DNA of 64,000 bases. Origin: Bacteroidota bacterium (GTDB lineage: Bacteria > Bacteroidota > Bacteroidia > Bacteroidales > UBA12077). The stretch is taken from the NCBI GenBank assembly GCA_020444275.1, contig JAHLLG010000001.1:248001-312000 (forward strand), written 5' to 3'. Position numbers and translations under genes: made by a program. The notes under the pieces are model-generated. The model ran no database searches, had not been told where the DNA came from, and saw nothing but the letters and a program-made list of their open reading frames with translations. How positions within the stretch are numbered: the stretch's first letter is position 1; every line of letters starts with the position of its first letter. This document shows positions 55,057 to 64,000 of this stretch, one piece after another.

Positions 55057-55505
55057 TATTTATCCTTAGGTAAAACTACAATACTCATCCAAAAGTCTTC
55101 GATCTTTTTTACTACATCAAGAAATTTATCTAAATCTAGGGGTTTTGCAATGTAACAATTCGCATGTAGGTTATAGGTTTTGATTATATCCTCTTCAGCA
55201 CGCGAAGTGGTAAGAATTACTACAGGTATTCTTTTTAGTGTTTCATCTTCCTTAATTTCTTTCAACACTTCCCGGCCATCTTTTTTGGGAAGGTTCAAAT
55301 CCAATATGATTAAATCAGGTTTAGGAACATCTTTATATTTCCCTTTTTTGTATAGAAAATCCGTAGCTTCCTCTCCGTCCACTACTGTATAGAGATTATT
55401 AAATAGCTTGCTTTCTTCCAGTGCTTCTTTTGCCAGATCAGCATCGCCGGGGCTGTCTTCTACTAATAAAATATCAATAGGCTTAATTTCTCTAGATTCT
55501 ACCAT
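55056..55505 (-). CDS. Single-domain response regulator (Rcp1-like)
   Basis: A 149-residue lone REC domain: ILLVEDSPGDADLAKEALEES, LIILDLNLPKKDGREVLKEIK (phospho-Asp), VVILTTSRAEEDI and YIAKPLDLDKF. The LVEDSPGDADLA start and long insert after the Asp are the Rcp1 type often paired with phytochrome-like or PAS kinases. It has no output domain, so it is a relay. Its gene lies between two kinase genes on the same strand. Confidence 0.94.
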   Translation of the reverse strand: MVESREIKPIDILLVEDSPGDADLAKEALEESKLFNNLYTVVDGEEATDFLYKKGKYKDVPKPDLIILDLNLPKKDGREVLKEIKEDETLKRIPVVILTTSRAEEDIIKTYNLHANCYIAKPLDLDKFLDVVKKIEDFWMSIVVLPKDK

Positions 55506-55536
55506 AATGTTAAATTATTATCATTGGGTGTTTAAT

Positions 55537-57051
55537 TTACTTTTTTATTGTGAAAAAGAATGTTGTTCCTCCTTTGCCTTCCGATTCAAACCATATTTCT
55601 CCACCATGCCGGTTCACTATTCTTTTGCATATAGCCAAGCCAATTCCTGTTCCTTTATACTTATCACCTCCATGTAAACGCTGGAAAATGGTAAATACTT
55701 TTTCTTCAAATTTTTTATCAATACCAATACCATTGTCTTTAATAGAAAATAACCAGCTTTTGTTTTGCTCTTTAGCCGAAATGTGAATTTTTGGGTTTTG
55801 ATTTTCTGTCCTAAACTTAATGGCATTGTTGATTAAATTATAAAAAATACGTTCAATTTGTGCTTTATCAACTCGAATTGCAGGTAATTCATCTATTGAA
55901 ATTTGTGCTTTTGTTTCTTCAATAACTAAATGTAAACTTTTTATAGCAGAATTTACAATTTCTCGAATATCAGTTTTAACAAATTTATCACCTTTTGTTG
56001 AAATGCGCGAATAAATTAAGAGGTCATTAATTAGGGTTTGCATTCTTAATGCCCCATCTACCGCATAATAAATATATTTACTGGCACGTTCATCTAGTTG
56101 GTCTTTATATTTTCGTTCAAGTAACTGCGTATAACTTGATACCATTCGCAAAGGTTCTTGCAGATCGTGCGAGGCAACATAGGCAAAACGCTCCAGTTCT
56201 TTGTTTGAACGTTGCAGGTTTTTTGATGTAGTTTTTAAATTTTTTAAGTATTCAATGCGGCTTATATAATTAGCAATGTGAATACTTATGGCTTTTAGGA
56301 GGTCTTTTTTTTCAGATGAAAACGGATTTTTCGTTTTTTCATTTTCCCAGTCCACGGCATTAACCTTAATATGCCCACGTTCTTTATTATCAATTAATAT
56401 CTTCTCGGATGTGAACAATTCGGAGTCTTTATAATTTTTAGCTCGATATATTTTTTTATCTAAAAGAACCTCAGCAAATATTTTTTTGGGATAAGGCCAG
56501 CCACTTGGTATATAGGCTACTATTTTATTCAACACTTCCTCAGCTTCAATTTTGGGATCTCTAATGGATTCGTTAACCAGATATAAACACTCCATTTCTT
56601 TTATTCGTTCTTTCAAGTTAGATAAAAGATTTTCTCTTTTTGTTTCGGCTTCTTTTTCTTTGCTGATATCCTTGACTATAGCTAATAGATGAGGTTGCTT
56701 ATTAATATTAATTACCGTGCCATTTACTTGTGTATAGAAAGAAGTCCCATCCTTTCTGATATCTATCGTTGAACCTTCGTACGATCCTTTTTTTTCTACA
56801 GATTTTCTAAACTGACCGAATTTTGGATGGTCATCAGGATGAATGAGATCCATGGCATTTTTACCAATCATTTCATTATAGTTATATTGGTAAGTTTTGC
56901 AGGCGGCAGGATTTACTTCAACAATTTCACCCTCAAAATTGGCGATTATGAAAGCATCATTTGCTGAGTTGAAGATAGTTCGAAATTTCTGTTCGCTTTC
57001 GTAGATTTCATTGATTTTTCTCTTGTCGTTATTTATTTCTTGATTTTGCAT
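55537..57051 (-). CDS. PAS-domain sensor histidine kinase
   Basis: A 504-residue soluble kinase. PAS at about 20-135 (FRTIFNSANDAFIIANFEGEIVEVNPA), then a GAF-like or unassigned region (about 150-270), HisKA with ELERFAYVASHDLQEPLRMVSSYTQLL (about 285-350), and HATPase (NNAIKFRTENQNP, KDNGIGID, GTGIGLAICKRI). The ASHDLQEPL His box is the same class as in phytochrome-like kinases, which often use Rcp1-type partners like the next gene downstream. The sensed signal is unknown. Confidence 0.9.
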   Translation of the reverse strand: MQNQEINNDKRKINEIYESEQKFRTIFNSANDAFIIANFEGEIVEVNPAACKTYQYNYNEMIGKNAMDLIHPDDHPKFGQFRKSVEKKGSYEGSTIDIRKDGTSFYTQVNGTVININKQPHLLAIVKDISKEKEAETKRENLLSNLKERIKEMECLYLVNESIRDPKIEAEEVLNKIVAYIPSGWPYPKKIFAEVLLDKKIYRAKNYKDSELFTSEKILIDNKERGHIKVNAVDWENEKTKNPFSSEKKDLLKAISIHIANYISRIEYLKNLKTTSKNLQRSNKELERFAYVASHDLQEPLRMVSSYTQLLERKYKDQLDERASKYIYYAVDGALRMQTLINDLLIYSRISTKGDKFVKTDIREIVNSAIKSLHLVIEETKAQISIDELPAIRVDKAQIERIFYNLINNAIKFRTENQNPKIHISAKEQNKSWLFSIKDNGIGIDKKFEEKVFTIFQRLHGGDKYKGTGIGLAICKRIVNRHGGEIWFESEGKGGTTFFFTIKK

Positions 57052-57086
57052 ATCTAAGATGATTCGGGAATTGCTTCGACTCTGGT

Positions 57087-59087
57087 TTATATATTTAATA
57101 TTTTATTCACTGTATTTAATAATTCATTAGCATCAATAGGTTTTGCAAGATAACCATTACATCCTGCTTTTCTCGCTTTTTCTTTATCTCCTGCAAGTGC
57201 ATAAGCAGTTTGGGCTATGATCGGTAATTCAGGTTTAAGTTTTTTAATGCGCTTTGTTGCTTCTAAACCATCCATAATAGGCATTTTTAAATCCATCAAT
57301 ACTAAATCAATAAAAGGGTTTTCGTTGCAAACCTTTACGGTTTCTTGTCCATCTTTCGTGTGAATAAGGGTGATGTCTAGTTCAGATAGTACTTCTTCAA
57401 TAAACAGGTAATTTAATTCTTCGTCTTCTGCTACCACTATGGTCAGTTTTTTAGTTTCATTTTGCATACTTTGTTTCTTGCTTTTTGTTTTTGTGTTTTT
57501 TAGCGGGGTGTAAGGAATGGTAAAATAAAACCTGGCTCCATGCTCTTTTTCTGATTCAACTCCAATTTCTCCTCCCAATAAACTTACAAGTTTTTTTGCA
57601 ATAGTAAGGCCCAAACCTGTTCCGCCATAAACTCTTGTTGGATCTATTTCAGCTTGCTGGAAACGTTCAAAAATTCTGTCTTGATCTTTTGATGGGATTC
57701 CAATTCCTGTGTCTTCAACATAAAACTGAAGAGTACCTTGTTTAAGCGTATAACCGAATTCAACAGATCCTTTTGGTGTGAATTTCAGCGCATTATTTAA
57801 AAGTTTGGAAATAACTTGTTTGAGTCGTTCTTTGTCTGTTTCAATAGTGCTTTCTTCATCACTCAAACCATTCGATAAATGAAATGATATTCCGGATTTT
57901 TTAAACTGAGGCTTAAAAATTTCGCAAACTTCTTGTAATATACTATTAATCGCTACTTCGCTCTTTATGATTCGTATATTGTTAGAATCGATCATTGAAA
58001 TATCTAATATATCATCTACAATGTTTAAAAGCTGTCTGCTGCTATCTACGACAATTTGAGCGTAGTTATTTCGCTTTTCATCGTCAAAATGGGAGCGTAG
58101 GAACATCTCTGAAAATCCGATAATTCCATTCATTGGTGTACGGATCTCATGACTCATATTGGCTAAAAATGCCGATTTTAAACTGTCGCTTTCTTCGGCC
58201 TTCTCTTTTGCTTTTATTAATTCATTTTCAATGCGTTTTCTTTCTGTAATATCTTGCAAATTGCCATCAATATAAATAATCTCTCCCTGGTCATTTAACG
58301 TTGCCCGGTAGTCGGATTCTATCCAGATAACCGATCCGTCTTTCTTCCTCTCTTTAGTAATATAATTTTTGACGGTTCCCTCTGTTTTCAATCTTTGTAA
58401 CAAGTTATCCCGGTCTTCCTCATCATAGTAAAAATCCTGGGCAGGAGTTTCTTGAAGATCTTGTTGGTTTTTAAAACCATATATATCTAAAAATGCAGGA
58501 TTTGCCGATATTAATTTACCCGAAGGTGTTGAACGAAAAATACCTACCGGAACATTTTCATAAATACTTTTAAACTTTAATTCGCTTTCTTCGGCTTTCT
58601 CTTTAGCTTTGATTAAATCTGCTTCAGCTTTTTTTCTTTCTGTAATATCCTGAAAAACACCTATGGTTAAAAGAGGTTCTCCTTTTTCAGAGTATTTGGT
58701 TTTACCATTTCCCTGCACATAAATTATATTTCTATTTTTTTGCACGAGTTTAAATTCGATGTTCATTTCGGTTTTTACCAAAAGTGCTTTTCGTATATGT
58801 TTTTCAAATCGGTCTCTATCATCAGGATGTAAAAACTGAGTAAGCACCTCATGGGTGCATTCAACTTCACCTTCTTGTACACCCAACAATTTATAAAATC
58901 CTGCCGACCAAAAATCTTTACCGGTTAGCCAATTTCTTTCGTAGTAACCTAAAGATGCAATTTCTTCACTAAGTTTAAAAGCTTCAACGTTCTTGTGAAT
59001 AGTTTCTTCAGATTGTTTTTGAAGTTTTAGCCCAAGCTCTTTGACTCTTTGTTTTAATGCAGCCTTGGTTAGTTTATTGATGTCCAT
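57087..59087 (-). CDS. Hybrid histidine kinase, PAS-PAS-HisKA-HATPase-REC
   Basis: A 666-residue soluble protein. Coiled-coil start, then PAS 1 (about 45-155; LGYYERNWLTGKDFWSAGFYKLLG, PDDRDRFEKHI), PAS 2 (about 170-290; ISANPAFLDIYGF), HisKA (about 302-370; FLANMSHEIRTPMNGIIGFSE), HATPase (about 415-530; NNALKFTPKGS, DTGIGIPSKDQ, GGTGLGLTIAKKLV) and REC (about 548-665; VVAEDEELNYLFIEE, LVLMDLKMPIMDG, YLAKPID). It is first in the cluster of four signalling genes, 35 bp before the next. Confidence 0.93.
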   Translation of the reverse strand: MDINKLTKAALKQRVKELGLKLQKQSEETIHKNVEAFKLSEEIASLGYYERNWLTGKDFWSAGFYKLLGVQEGEVECTHEVLTQFLHPDDRDRFEKHIRKALLVKTEMNIEFKLVQKNRNIIYVQGNGKTKYSEKGEPLLTIGVFQDITERKKAEADLIKAKEKAEESELKFKSIYENVPVGIFRSTPSGKLISANPAFLDIYGFKNQQDLQETPAQDFYYDEEDRDNLLQRLKTEGTVKNYITKERKKDGSVIWIESDYRATLNDQGEIIYIDGNLQDITERKRIENELIKAKEKAEESDSLKSAFLANMSHEIRTPMNGIIGFSEMFLRSHFDDEKRNNYAQIVVDSSRQLLNIVDDILDISMIDSNNIRIIKSEVAINSILQEVCEIFKPQFKKSGISFHLSNGLSDEESTIETDKERLKQVISKLLNNALKFTPKGSVEFGYTLKQGTLQFYVEDTGIGIPSKDQDRIFERFQQAEIDPTRVYGGTGLGLTIAKKLVSLLGGEIGVESEKEHGARFYFTIPYTPLKNTKTKSKKQSMQNETKKLTIVVAEDEELNYLFIEEVLSELDITLIHTKDGQETVKVCNENPFIDLVLMDLKMPIMDGLEATKRIKKLKPELPIIAQTAYALAGDKEKARKAGCNGYLAKPIDANELLNTVNKILNI

Positions 59088-59221
59088 TACGATAAATGAT
59101 AAACCCTAATAAATATACGTTCCTAGAAAATTTGGAGGTAATTTAAGAAGAATAAGGTTACAATACGTAGGTAGTAATACTTGTTTTAAGCTGTTATTAG
59201 TTAAGGTTTAATACGTATTTT

Positions 59222-60481
59222 CTAGAAAGTATTATTGATCGCTTCAACCGGATTTAGTTTTGAAGCTTTACTTGATGGGAAAATTCCTGCAATAATTCCA
59301 ATAATTACCGATATCAGTAATCCCAAAATAATATTTCCAAACGTTAATGTAATTTCTAAGTCAACTTTATTACTCGCTATTATGCTTCCAATGAAAATAA
59401 GAATGAGGCCTATTATACCACCAATTAAAGAAAGCATAACTGCTTCGAATAAAAACTGCATCATAATAAACTTTCGATTGGCTCCTAAGGATTTTTGTAT
59501 GCCAATTAAATTGGTTCGTTCTTTTACCGAAACAAACATAATATTTGCAATACCAAAACCTCCCACTAAAATGGAGAAACCACCAATTAACCATCCGGCA
59601 AAATTAATAACACCAAAAATACTGTTCAGTGCGGAGTTTAACACACTGGATTGATTCAGTGCAAAAGTGTCTTTTTCTTTGGGACGAATGGTTCTCACCG
59701 ATCTCAAAATACTTCGTAATTCATCTTTTAATTCAGAAATGGTAACATTTGGGTTTGCTTTAACCATGATCATCGGATTTGTATTTTCACTTTTTACGTC
59801 CATTATGGTTTTGGCAAATCGAATGGGTAGAACAATCATTTCATCTAAGCTTCCGCCACTGTTTAAAATGTCTTTTCCCTCTTTGGCTATTAATCCTACG
59901 ACTAATATTTTACGTCCCTGAATTTTTATTTCTCTTCCAACAGGATTCATTCCCTGAAAAAGATCCTGGGCAACCTGGTAACCGATCAAACAAATGTTTT
60001 TGCCTGCAACCGATTCGAAAGGAGTGAAATAACGGCCATCCTGCAGTTCAAAAGCTCTTATTTTCTCAAACTCATGCGAGTTTGCCCAAATTATAGTGTT
60101 TTCTCGTGTATTACTTTTATATTTTACATTGCGCAAGGTCGATGCGGCAAAATTTACGATTTCAGCTTGTTCCGATCTTTTTTTTATTTGTTCATATTCT
60201 TCTTCTGATGGAACAGGACGATTTAAATACTCCCACCACTTGTACTCCTCTCCTGGAGGTGGAGCCCAGGGCCATTTTTGAATGTAAATTACATCATCGC
60301 CCAAAGATGATAAGCTATTACGTATGGTATTTTCTAGAGAATCCAGCACCGTAAAAACCGAAATAATGGCAAAAATCCCAATGGTTATGCCCAACAGAGT
60401 TAATAATGTTCTTAACCTGTTAACTTTCAGAGCGCTAACAGCAAAAAGAAAACTTTCTTTTAGAAGATTCAGAAATAGCAT
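59222..60481 (-). CDS. MacB/FtsX-type ABC transporter permease
   Basis: A 419-residue protein with the MacB layout: first helix at about 20-42 (RLRTLLTLLGITIGIFAIISVF), a periplasmic MacB_PCD domain (about 45-270) and three C-terminal helices at about 285-310, 335-365 and 380-410 (FtsX domain, ending SSKASKLNPVEAINN). It exports lipoproteins, peptides or drugs, or acts in mechanotransmission, with an ATPase that is not in the window. It stands alone, 135 bp from the signalling cluster on the same strand. Confidence 0.92.
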   Translation of the reverse strand: MLFLNLLKESFLFAVSALKVNRLRTLLTLLGITIGIFAIISVFTVLDSLENTIRNSLSSLGDDVIYIQKWPWAPPPGEEYKWWEYLNRPVPSEEEYEQIKKRSEQAEIVNFAASTLRNVKYKSNTRENTIIWANSHEFEKIRAFELQDGRYFTPFESVAGKNICLIGYQVAQDLFQGMNPVGREIKIQGRKILVVGLIAKEGKDILNSGGSLDEMIVLPIRFAKTIMDVKSENTNPMIMVKANPNVTISELKDELRSILRSVRTIRPKEKDTFALNQSSVLNSALNSIFGVINFAGWLIGGFSILVGGFGIANIMFVSVKERTNLIGIQKSLGANRKFIMMQFLFEAVMLSLIGGIIGLILIFIGSIIASNKVDLEITLTFGNIILGLLISVIIGIIAGIFPSSKASKLNPVEAINNTF

Positions 60482-60625
60482 ACAACGTTAGTAATTAAAA
60501 CTTCAATTATTTTTAACAAATATACGATATGTGATTTTTTTTTTAAGCTATTATTTATATTTTCGAACTGTTATTAGAAAAGTTCATTTCCCCTTACGAT
60601 TGGGAGCTTTTTTACTTATCTAATT

Positions 60626-60658
60626 TTGAAATTATACCAATTATTTTGCGTATTTTTG
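60626..60658 (+). promoter_or_regulatory. Candidate promoter of purH
   Basis: TATTTTTG at 60651-60658 fits the TAnnTTTG -7 box. TTG at 60626-60628 is 22 nt upstream, slightly wide. The start codon is 23 bp downstream of the -7 box, which suits a short leader. Confidence 0.5.
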
Positions 60659-60681
60659 TAAACTTTAACAAAAATTTGTAA

Positions 60682-62208
60682 ATGAGCGACTTAAAGCGAA
60701 TCAATTCAGCCTTAATTTCGGTTTTTGATAAAGGAAACCTGGAACCGATTATCGAAAAATTAAAAGAGCTAAATGTAAAAATCTATTCAACGGGCGGTAC
60801 AAAGCAGTTTATAGAAAAATTGGGAGTAGATGTAATTGCTGTTGAAGATGTAACAGATTATCCTTCTATTTTAGGTGGAAGAGTAAAAACATTACATCCA
60901 AAAGTTTTTGGCGGAATATTAGCGCGAAGAGATAATAAATCTGATAAGGAGCAACTTAAAGAATATCAGATTCCGGAAATCGACCTGGTTATTGTTGATC
61001 TTTATCCATTCGAAGATACTGTAGCTTCCGGAGCAGAAGAGCAAGATATTATTGAGAAAATTGATATCGGAGGAATTTCATTAATTCGTGCTGCGGCAAA
61101 GAACTTTAAAGATACAGTTATCATTCCATCAAAAGATCAGTACCAGGATATTATTGATTTATTGAATAAAAAAAATGGTGAAACATCTATTGAAGATCGT
61201 AAAAGACTTGCATTGGAAGCGTTTAATGTTTCATCACATTACGATACGGCTATTTTTAATTATTTCAATAACGATATTAATAAGCCGGCATTTAAACAAA
61301 GTTCTGTTGCAGGAAACGAATTAAGATATGGTGAAAATCCACATCAAAAAGGAACGTTCTTTGGCAATTTAGAAGAAGTTTTTGACCAGTTGCACGGGAA
61401 ACAAATCTCGTATAACAACTTGTTGGATATTGAGGCAGCCGTTCAGTTAATTGCAGAATTTGAGGATACGACTTTTGCAATAATGAAACACAATAACGCA
61501 TGTGGAGTGGCCTCCAGAGAAAAATTAGTTGATGCTTGGAACGATGCTTTGGCTGGTGATCCGGTTTCGGCATTTGGTGGGATTTTAATTACCAACCGGG
61601 AAGTGGATATGGCTACAGCCATTGAAATTGATAAAATTTTCTTTGAGGTGATTATTGCACCATCTTATGCTAACGACGCTTTGGGAGTATTAAAGAAAAA
61701 GAAGAATAGAATTATTTTAGTTCAGAAAATGTTTGAGTTTCCAAAAGCTCAGTATAGATCAATGTTGCACGGAACATTAGTACAAGATCGGGATTTGAAA
61801 ACGGAAACTGAAGCAGATTTAAAAACAGCAACTAAAAAACAAGCAACTAAACAAGAAATAGATGATTTGTTGTTTGCAAATAAAATTGTAAAGCATTCAA
61901 AGTCAAATACTATAGTTTTAGCTAAAAATAAGCAGCTTTGTGCAAGCGGAGTTGGACAAACATCCAGGGTTGACGCATTGAAACAGGCCATTACAAAAGC
62001 CGCTGGTTTTAGATTTGATTTGAACGGTGCAGTTATGGCTTCCGATGCATTTTTCCCGTTTTCTGACTCGGTTCAGATTGCTAACGAGGCCGGAATAGCT
62101 TCGGTTATTCAACCAGGAGGATCGGTAAGGGATCAGGAATCAATTGATTATTGTGACCAGCATAATATGGCCATGGTATTTACAGGAACAAGACATTTTA
62201 AACATTAA
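60682..62208 (+). CDS. purH: Bifunctional AICAR formyltransferase/IMP cyclohydrolase
   Basis: A 508-residue protein of normal length. The cyclohydrolase (MGS-like) domain is N-terminal (about 1-145; ISVFDKGNLEPII, STGGTKQFIEKLG, GGRVKTLHPKVFGGILARRD). The formyltransferase domain has LRYGENPHQKG, the catalytic KHNNACGVAS (about 270) and DPVSAFGG. It performs the last two steps of IMP synthesis. mreB begins 28 bp after its stop, so read-through is likely. Confidence 0.96.
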   Translation: MSDLKRINSALISVFDKGNLEPIIEKLKELNVKIYSTGGTKQFIEKLGVDVIAVEDVTDYPSILGGRVKTLHPKVFGGILARRDNKSDKEQLKEYQIPEIDLVIVDLYPFEDTVASGAEEQDIIEKIDIGGISLIRAAAKNFKDTVIIPSKDQYQDIIDLLNKKNGETSIEDRKRLALEAFNVSSHYDTAIFNYFNNDINKPAFKQSSVAGNELRYGENPHQKGTFFGNLEEVFDQLHGKQISYNNLLDIEAAVQLIAEFEDTTFAIMKHNNACGVASREKLVDAWNDALAGDPVSAFGGILITNREVDMATAIEIDKIFFEVIIAPSYANDALGVLKKKKNRIILVQKMFEFPKAQYRSMLHGTLVQDRDLKTETEADLKTATKKQATKQEIDDLLFANKIVKHSKSNTIVLAKNKQLCASGVGQTSRVDALKQAITKAAGFRFDLNGAVMASDAFFPFSDSVQIANEAGIASVIQPGGSVRDQESIDYCDQHNMAMVFTGTRHFKH

Positions 62209-62236
62209 TATACAATAACTTAATATAACAACGCAA

Positions 62237-63259
62237 ATGGGATTGTTTTCATTTTTCACACAAGAATTGGCAATGGACTTGGGTACAGCCAATACCATAA
62301 TTATTCATAATGACAAGATAGTAGTTGATGAGCCATCAATTGTTGCAGTAGAACAAAGTACTGGAAAATTGGTAGCTATTGGGAAAAAAGCTCGTCAGAT
62401 GCATGGGAAAACGCATGTTAATATACGAACAATACGTCCATTAAAAGATGGTGTAATTGCCGATTTTAATGCAGCTGAACAGATGATTCGTGGAATGATT
62501 AAAATGATTAACAACAAAGCCCAGTTATTTGCACCATCATTAAAACTGGTAGTTTGTATACCTTCAGGTAGTACTGAGGTAGAGATGAGAGCAGTAAGAG
62601 ATTCGTCTGAACATGCGGGTGGAAGAGATGTATATATGATTTATGAACCAATGGCTGCTGCTATTGGAATGGGAATCGATGTCGAAGAACCTAAAGGAAG
62701 TATGGTTGTTGATATTGGAGGTGGTACTACAGAGGTAGCAGTGATTGCGCTTGGAGGTATTGTAAGTAACAAATCTATTCGAATTGCAGGAGATGCCTTT
62801 ACTGCCGATATTCAGGCATACATGCGTCATCAGCACAATATAAAAATTGGAGAACGCACAGCCGAAGAAATAAAGATTAATGTGGGATCTTGTTTAGCTG
62901 AATTAGAAAATCCGCCTGAAGATTATGTAGTGCGTGGTCCAAATTTAATGACTGCAATGCCTGTTGAAATACCTGTTTCATATCAGGAAATTGCACATTG
63001 TTTAGATAAATCCATATCAAAAGTGGAAACAGCAATTTTAGGAGTGTTGGAACAAACGCCTCCTGAGTTATATGCTGATATTGTTAGTGAAGGAATTTAT
63101 CTTGCAGGTGGTGGAGCCTTAATGCGTGGATTGGATAAACGTTTAACGGATAAGATCGGAATACAGTTTCATGTAGCTGAAGATCCTTTACATGCTGTAG
63201 CACGAGGAACAGGAATAGCACTAAAAAATGCGGATAAACTAACTTATTTAATGAGATAA
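62237..63259 (+). CDS. mreB: Rod shape-determining protein MreB
   Basis: A 340-residue actin-like protein. Phosphate 1 is MDLGTANTIIIHNDKIVVDEPSIVAV; phosphate 2 is GSMVVDIGGGTTEVAVIALGG; the adenosine motif is IYLAGGGALMRGLDKRL. The N-terminal amphipathic MGLFSFF segment can attach it to the membrane. It forms filaments that guide cell-wall synthesis. mreC follows 22 bp later. Confidence 0.97.
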   Translation: MGLFSFFTQELAMDLGTANTIIIHNDKIVVDEPSIVAVEQSTGKLVAIGKKARQMHGKTHVNIRTIRPLKDGVIADFNAAEQMIRGMIKMINNKAQLFAPSLKLVVCIPSGSTEVEMRAVRDSSEHAGGRDVYMIYEPMAAAIGMGIDVEEPKGSMVVDIGGGTTEVAVIALGGIVSNKSIRIAGDAFTADIQAYMRHQHNIKIGERTAEEIKINVGSCLAELENPPEDYVVRGPNLMTAMPVEIPVSYQEIAHCLDKSISKVETAILGVLEQTPPELYADIVSEGIYLAGGGALMRGLDKRLTDKIGIQFHVAEDPLHAVARGTGIALKNADKLTYLMR

Positions 63260-63281
63260 TAGCTTATAAGGTGAATAGAAC

Positions 63282-64000
63282 ATGAGAAGTTTACTTAATT
63301 TTTTATTACGAATACATTTTTTGCTTCTATTCATTCTTATTGAGGTTTTTTCAATTACACTATTAGTTAATAATAATAATTTTCATAGAGCACGTTTTGT
63401 AAATTTTACAAGGCAGCTTGCAGGTAACCTATACGATAAAACATCCAGTTTTAAGCAGTACCTTTCATTGGCCGAAGAGAATAAAAGATTGGCTGAGGAG
63501 AATAACAGGTTATTAAATATTATAGAATCTACGTATAAATCTGACGAGATATTTTTTCGTTCGGTGAATGATACTATATATAATCAGAGATATCGCTACA
63601 CTCGTGCCAGGATAATTAATAATTCGATTAATAAAAAACACAATTTTTTAACACTTAACAAAGGGAGCTTACAAGGATTAAGACCAGAAATGGCGGTTGT
63701 TTCCGAGGGAAGTATTGTTGGTGTAATAAAAGGTGTTTCGAAAAACTATGCTACGGTAATTTCTTTGTTGAACCTTGATCTGCGCATTAGTTCAAAGGTT
63801 AAGAAAAACGGGTATTTTGGATCATTAAACTGGACAGGAGAAGATTATCAAACAGCAACTTTACATGAAATTCCGCTGCATGCTGATATTCAATTGGGCG
63901 ATACCATTATAACCAGCGGGTTTTCATCTATTTTCCCTGAAGGAATTATGATTGGATTTATTCAGGATTTTGAAGAAAAAAGTGGTAGTTTCTATGAAAT
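63282..64000 (+). CDS. mreC: Rod shape-determining protein MreC (3' end cut by window edge)
   Basis: I translated this by hand; the track omits it because it runs off the edge. From ATG at 63282 about 239 residues are visible. One membrane helix (LLRIHFLLLFILIEVFSITLLV), a coiled coil (LAEENKRLAEENNRLLN, about 67-83) and the start of the beta-rich MreC domain (YTRARIINNSINKKHNFLTLNKGSLQGLRPEMAVVSEGSIVGVI) follow in the normal order. It links MreB to the wall synthesis machinery on the periplasmic side. The position after mreB is the usual one. Confidence 0.93.
   Translation, partial: MRSLLNFLLRIHFLLLFILIEVFSITLLVNNNNFHRARFVNFTRQLAGNLYDKTSSFKQYLSLAEENKRLAEENNRLLNIIESTYKSDEIFFRSVNDTIYNQRYRYTRARIINNSINKKHNFLTLNKGSLQGLRPEMAVVSEGSIVGVIKGVSKNYATVISLLNLDLRISSKVKKNGYFGSLNWTGEDYQTATLHEIPLHADIQLGDTIITSGFSSIFPEGIMIGFIQDFEEKSGSFYE

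Noticed and set aside
1-64000. CRISPR array, rRNA genes or prophage structural genes
   Set aside because: I looked for regularly spaced repeats, rRNA-like sequence and capsid or tail genes and saw none.

Overview
The window is chromosomal DNA of an AT-rich member of the Bacteroidota, most likely Bacteroidales/Marinilabiliales. The evidence is the gene families (DUF5686 with a CarboxypepD_reg-like domain, tig-clpP-clpX order, LptB, KdsD, MreBC), many short lipoprotein signals, and promoters of the TTG-N20-TAnnTTTG type. The assignment to order is inference from gene style.

Region 1 (1-7.7 kb) is the right part of an integrated mobile island whose left end is outside the window. On the minus strand it carries a ubiquitin-like conjugation operon of the Bub type: multiubiquitin-family Ubl, Prok-E2_E-like E2, JAB-E1 fusion and a DUF6527 protein. 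A secreted DNA/RNA endonuclease follows. Divergent from it are an ECF-like sigma factor, a small unknown protein and an ImmA/IrrE-type metallopeptidase. The E2 has no cysteine at all and the E1 has Thr/Ser where a cysteine is expected, which suggests non-thioester chemistry. Two serine recombinases follow; the large one starts about 40 bp from a comM/yifB gene broken after the RSPHHTISD motif, so comM is the apparent integration site.

Region 2 (7.7-21.2 kb) is host backbone. It holds gmhA with truncated comM, a bifunctional nuclease, a CNT nucleoside transporter, a cyclophilin and a saccharopine-dehydrogenase-like protein. A nitrosative-stress group follows (ferredoxin-like protein, hcp, two cupins, a YgbA-like protein, an Rrf2 regulator), then thyA-folA.

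Region 3 (21.2-38.3 kb) has clpX, clpP, tig, tRNA-Leu(TAG), a DUF3267 protein, lptB, a DUF5686 outer-membrane protein, tatC, kdsD, recQ, an ABC-2 exporter pair, an OppC-like permease and a glycosyltransferase.

Region 4 (38.4-45.2 kb) contains all three parts of the uncharacterised AmmeMemoRadiSam system. A MemoB-AMMECR1 fusion carries a lipoprotein signal, and the radical SAM enzyme carries a Tat-like N-terminus. Membrane proteins lie between and after them, including a spermidine-synthase-like one.

Region 5 (45.2-64 kb) has a copper/heavy-metal operon (copA, HMA protein, DUF302), a CDF-like transporter, a flippase-like protein, rsmA-mgtE, a repeat-rich intergenic region, a PepSY protein, a His-rich OB-fold-like lipoprotein, a four-gene two-component cluster, a MacB/FtsX-like permease, purH, mreB and the start of mreC.

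All calls come from reading the sequence and the supplied ORF track; no database search was run. Domain positions are approximate.
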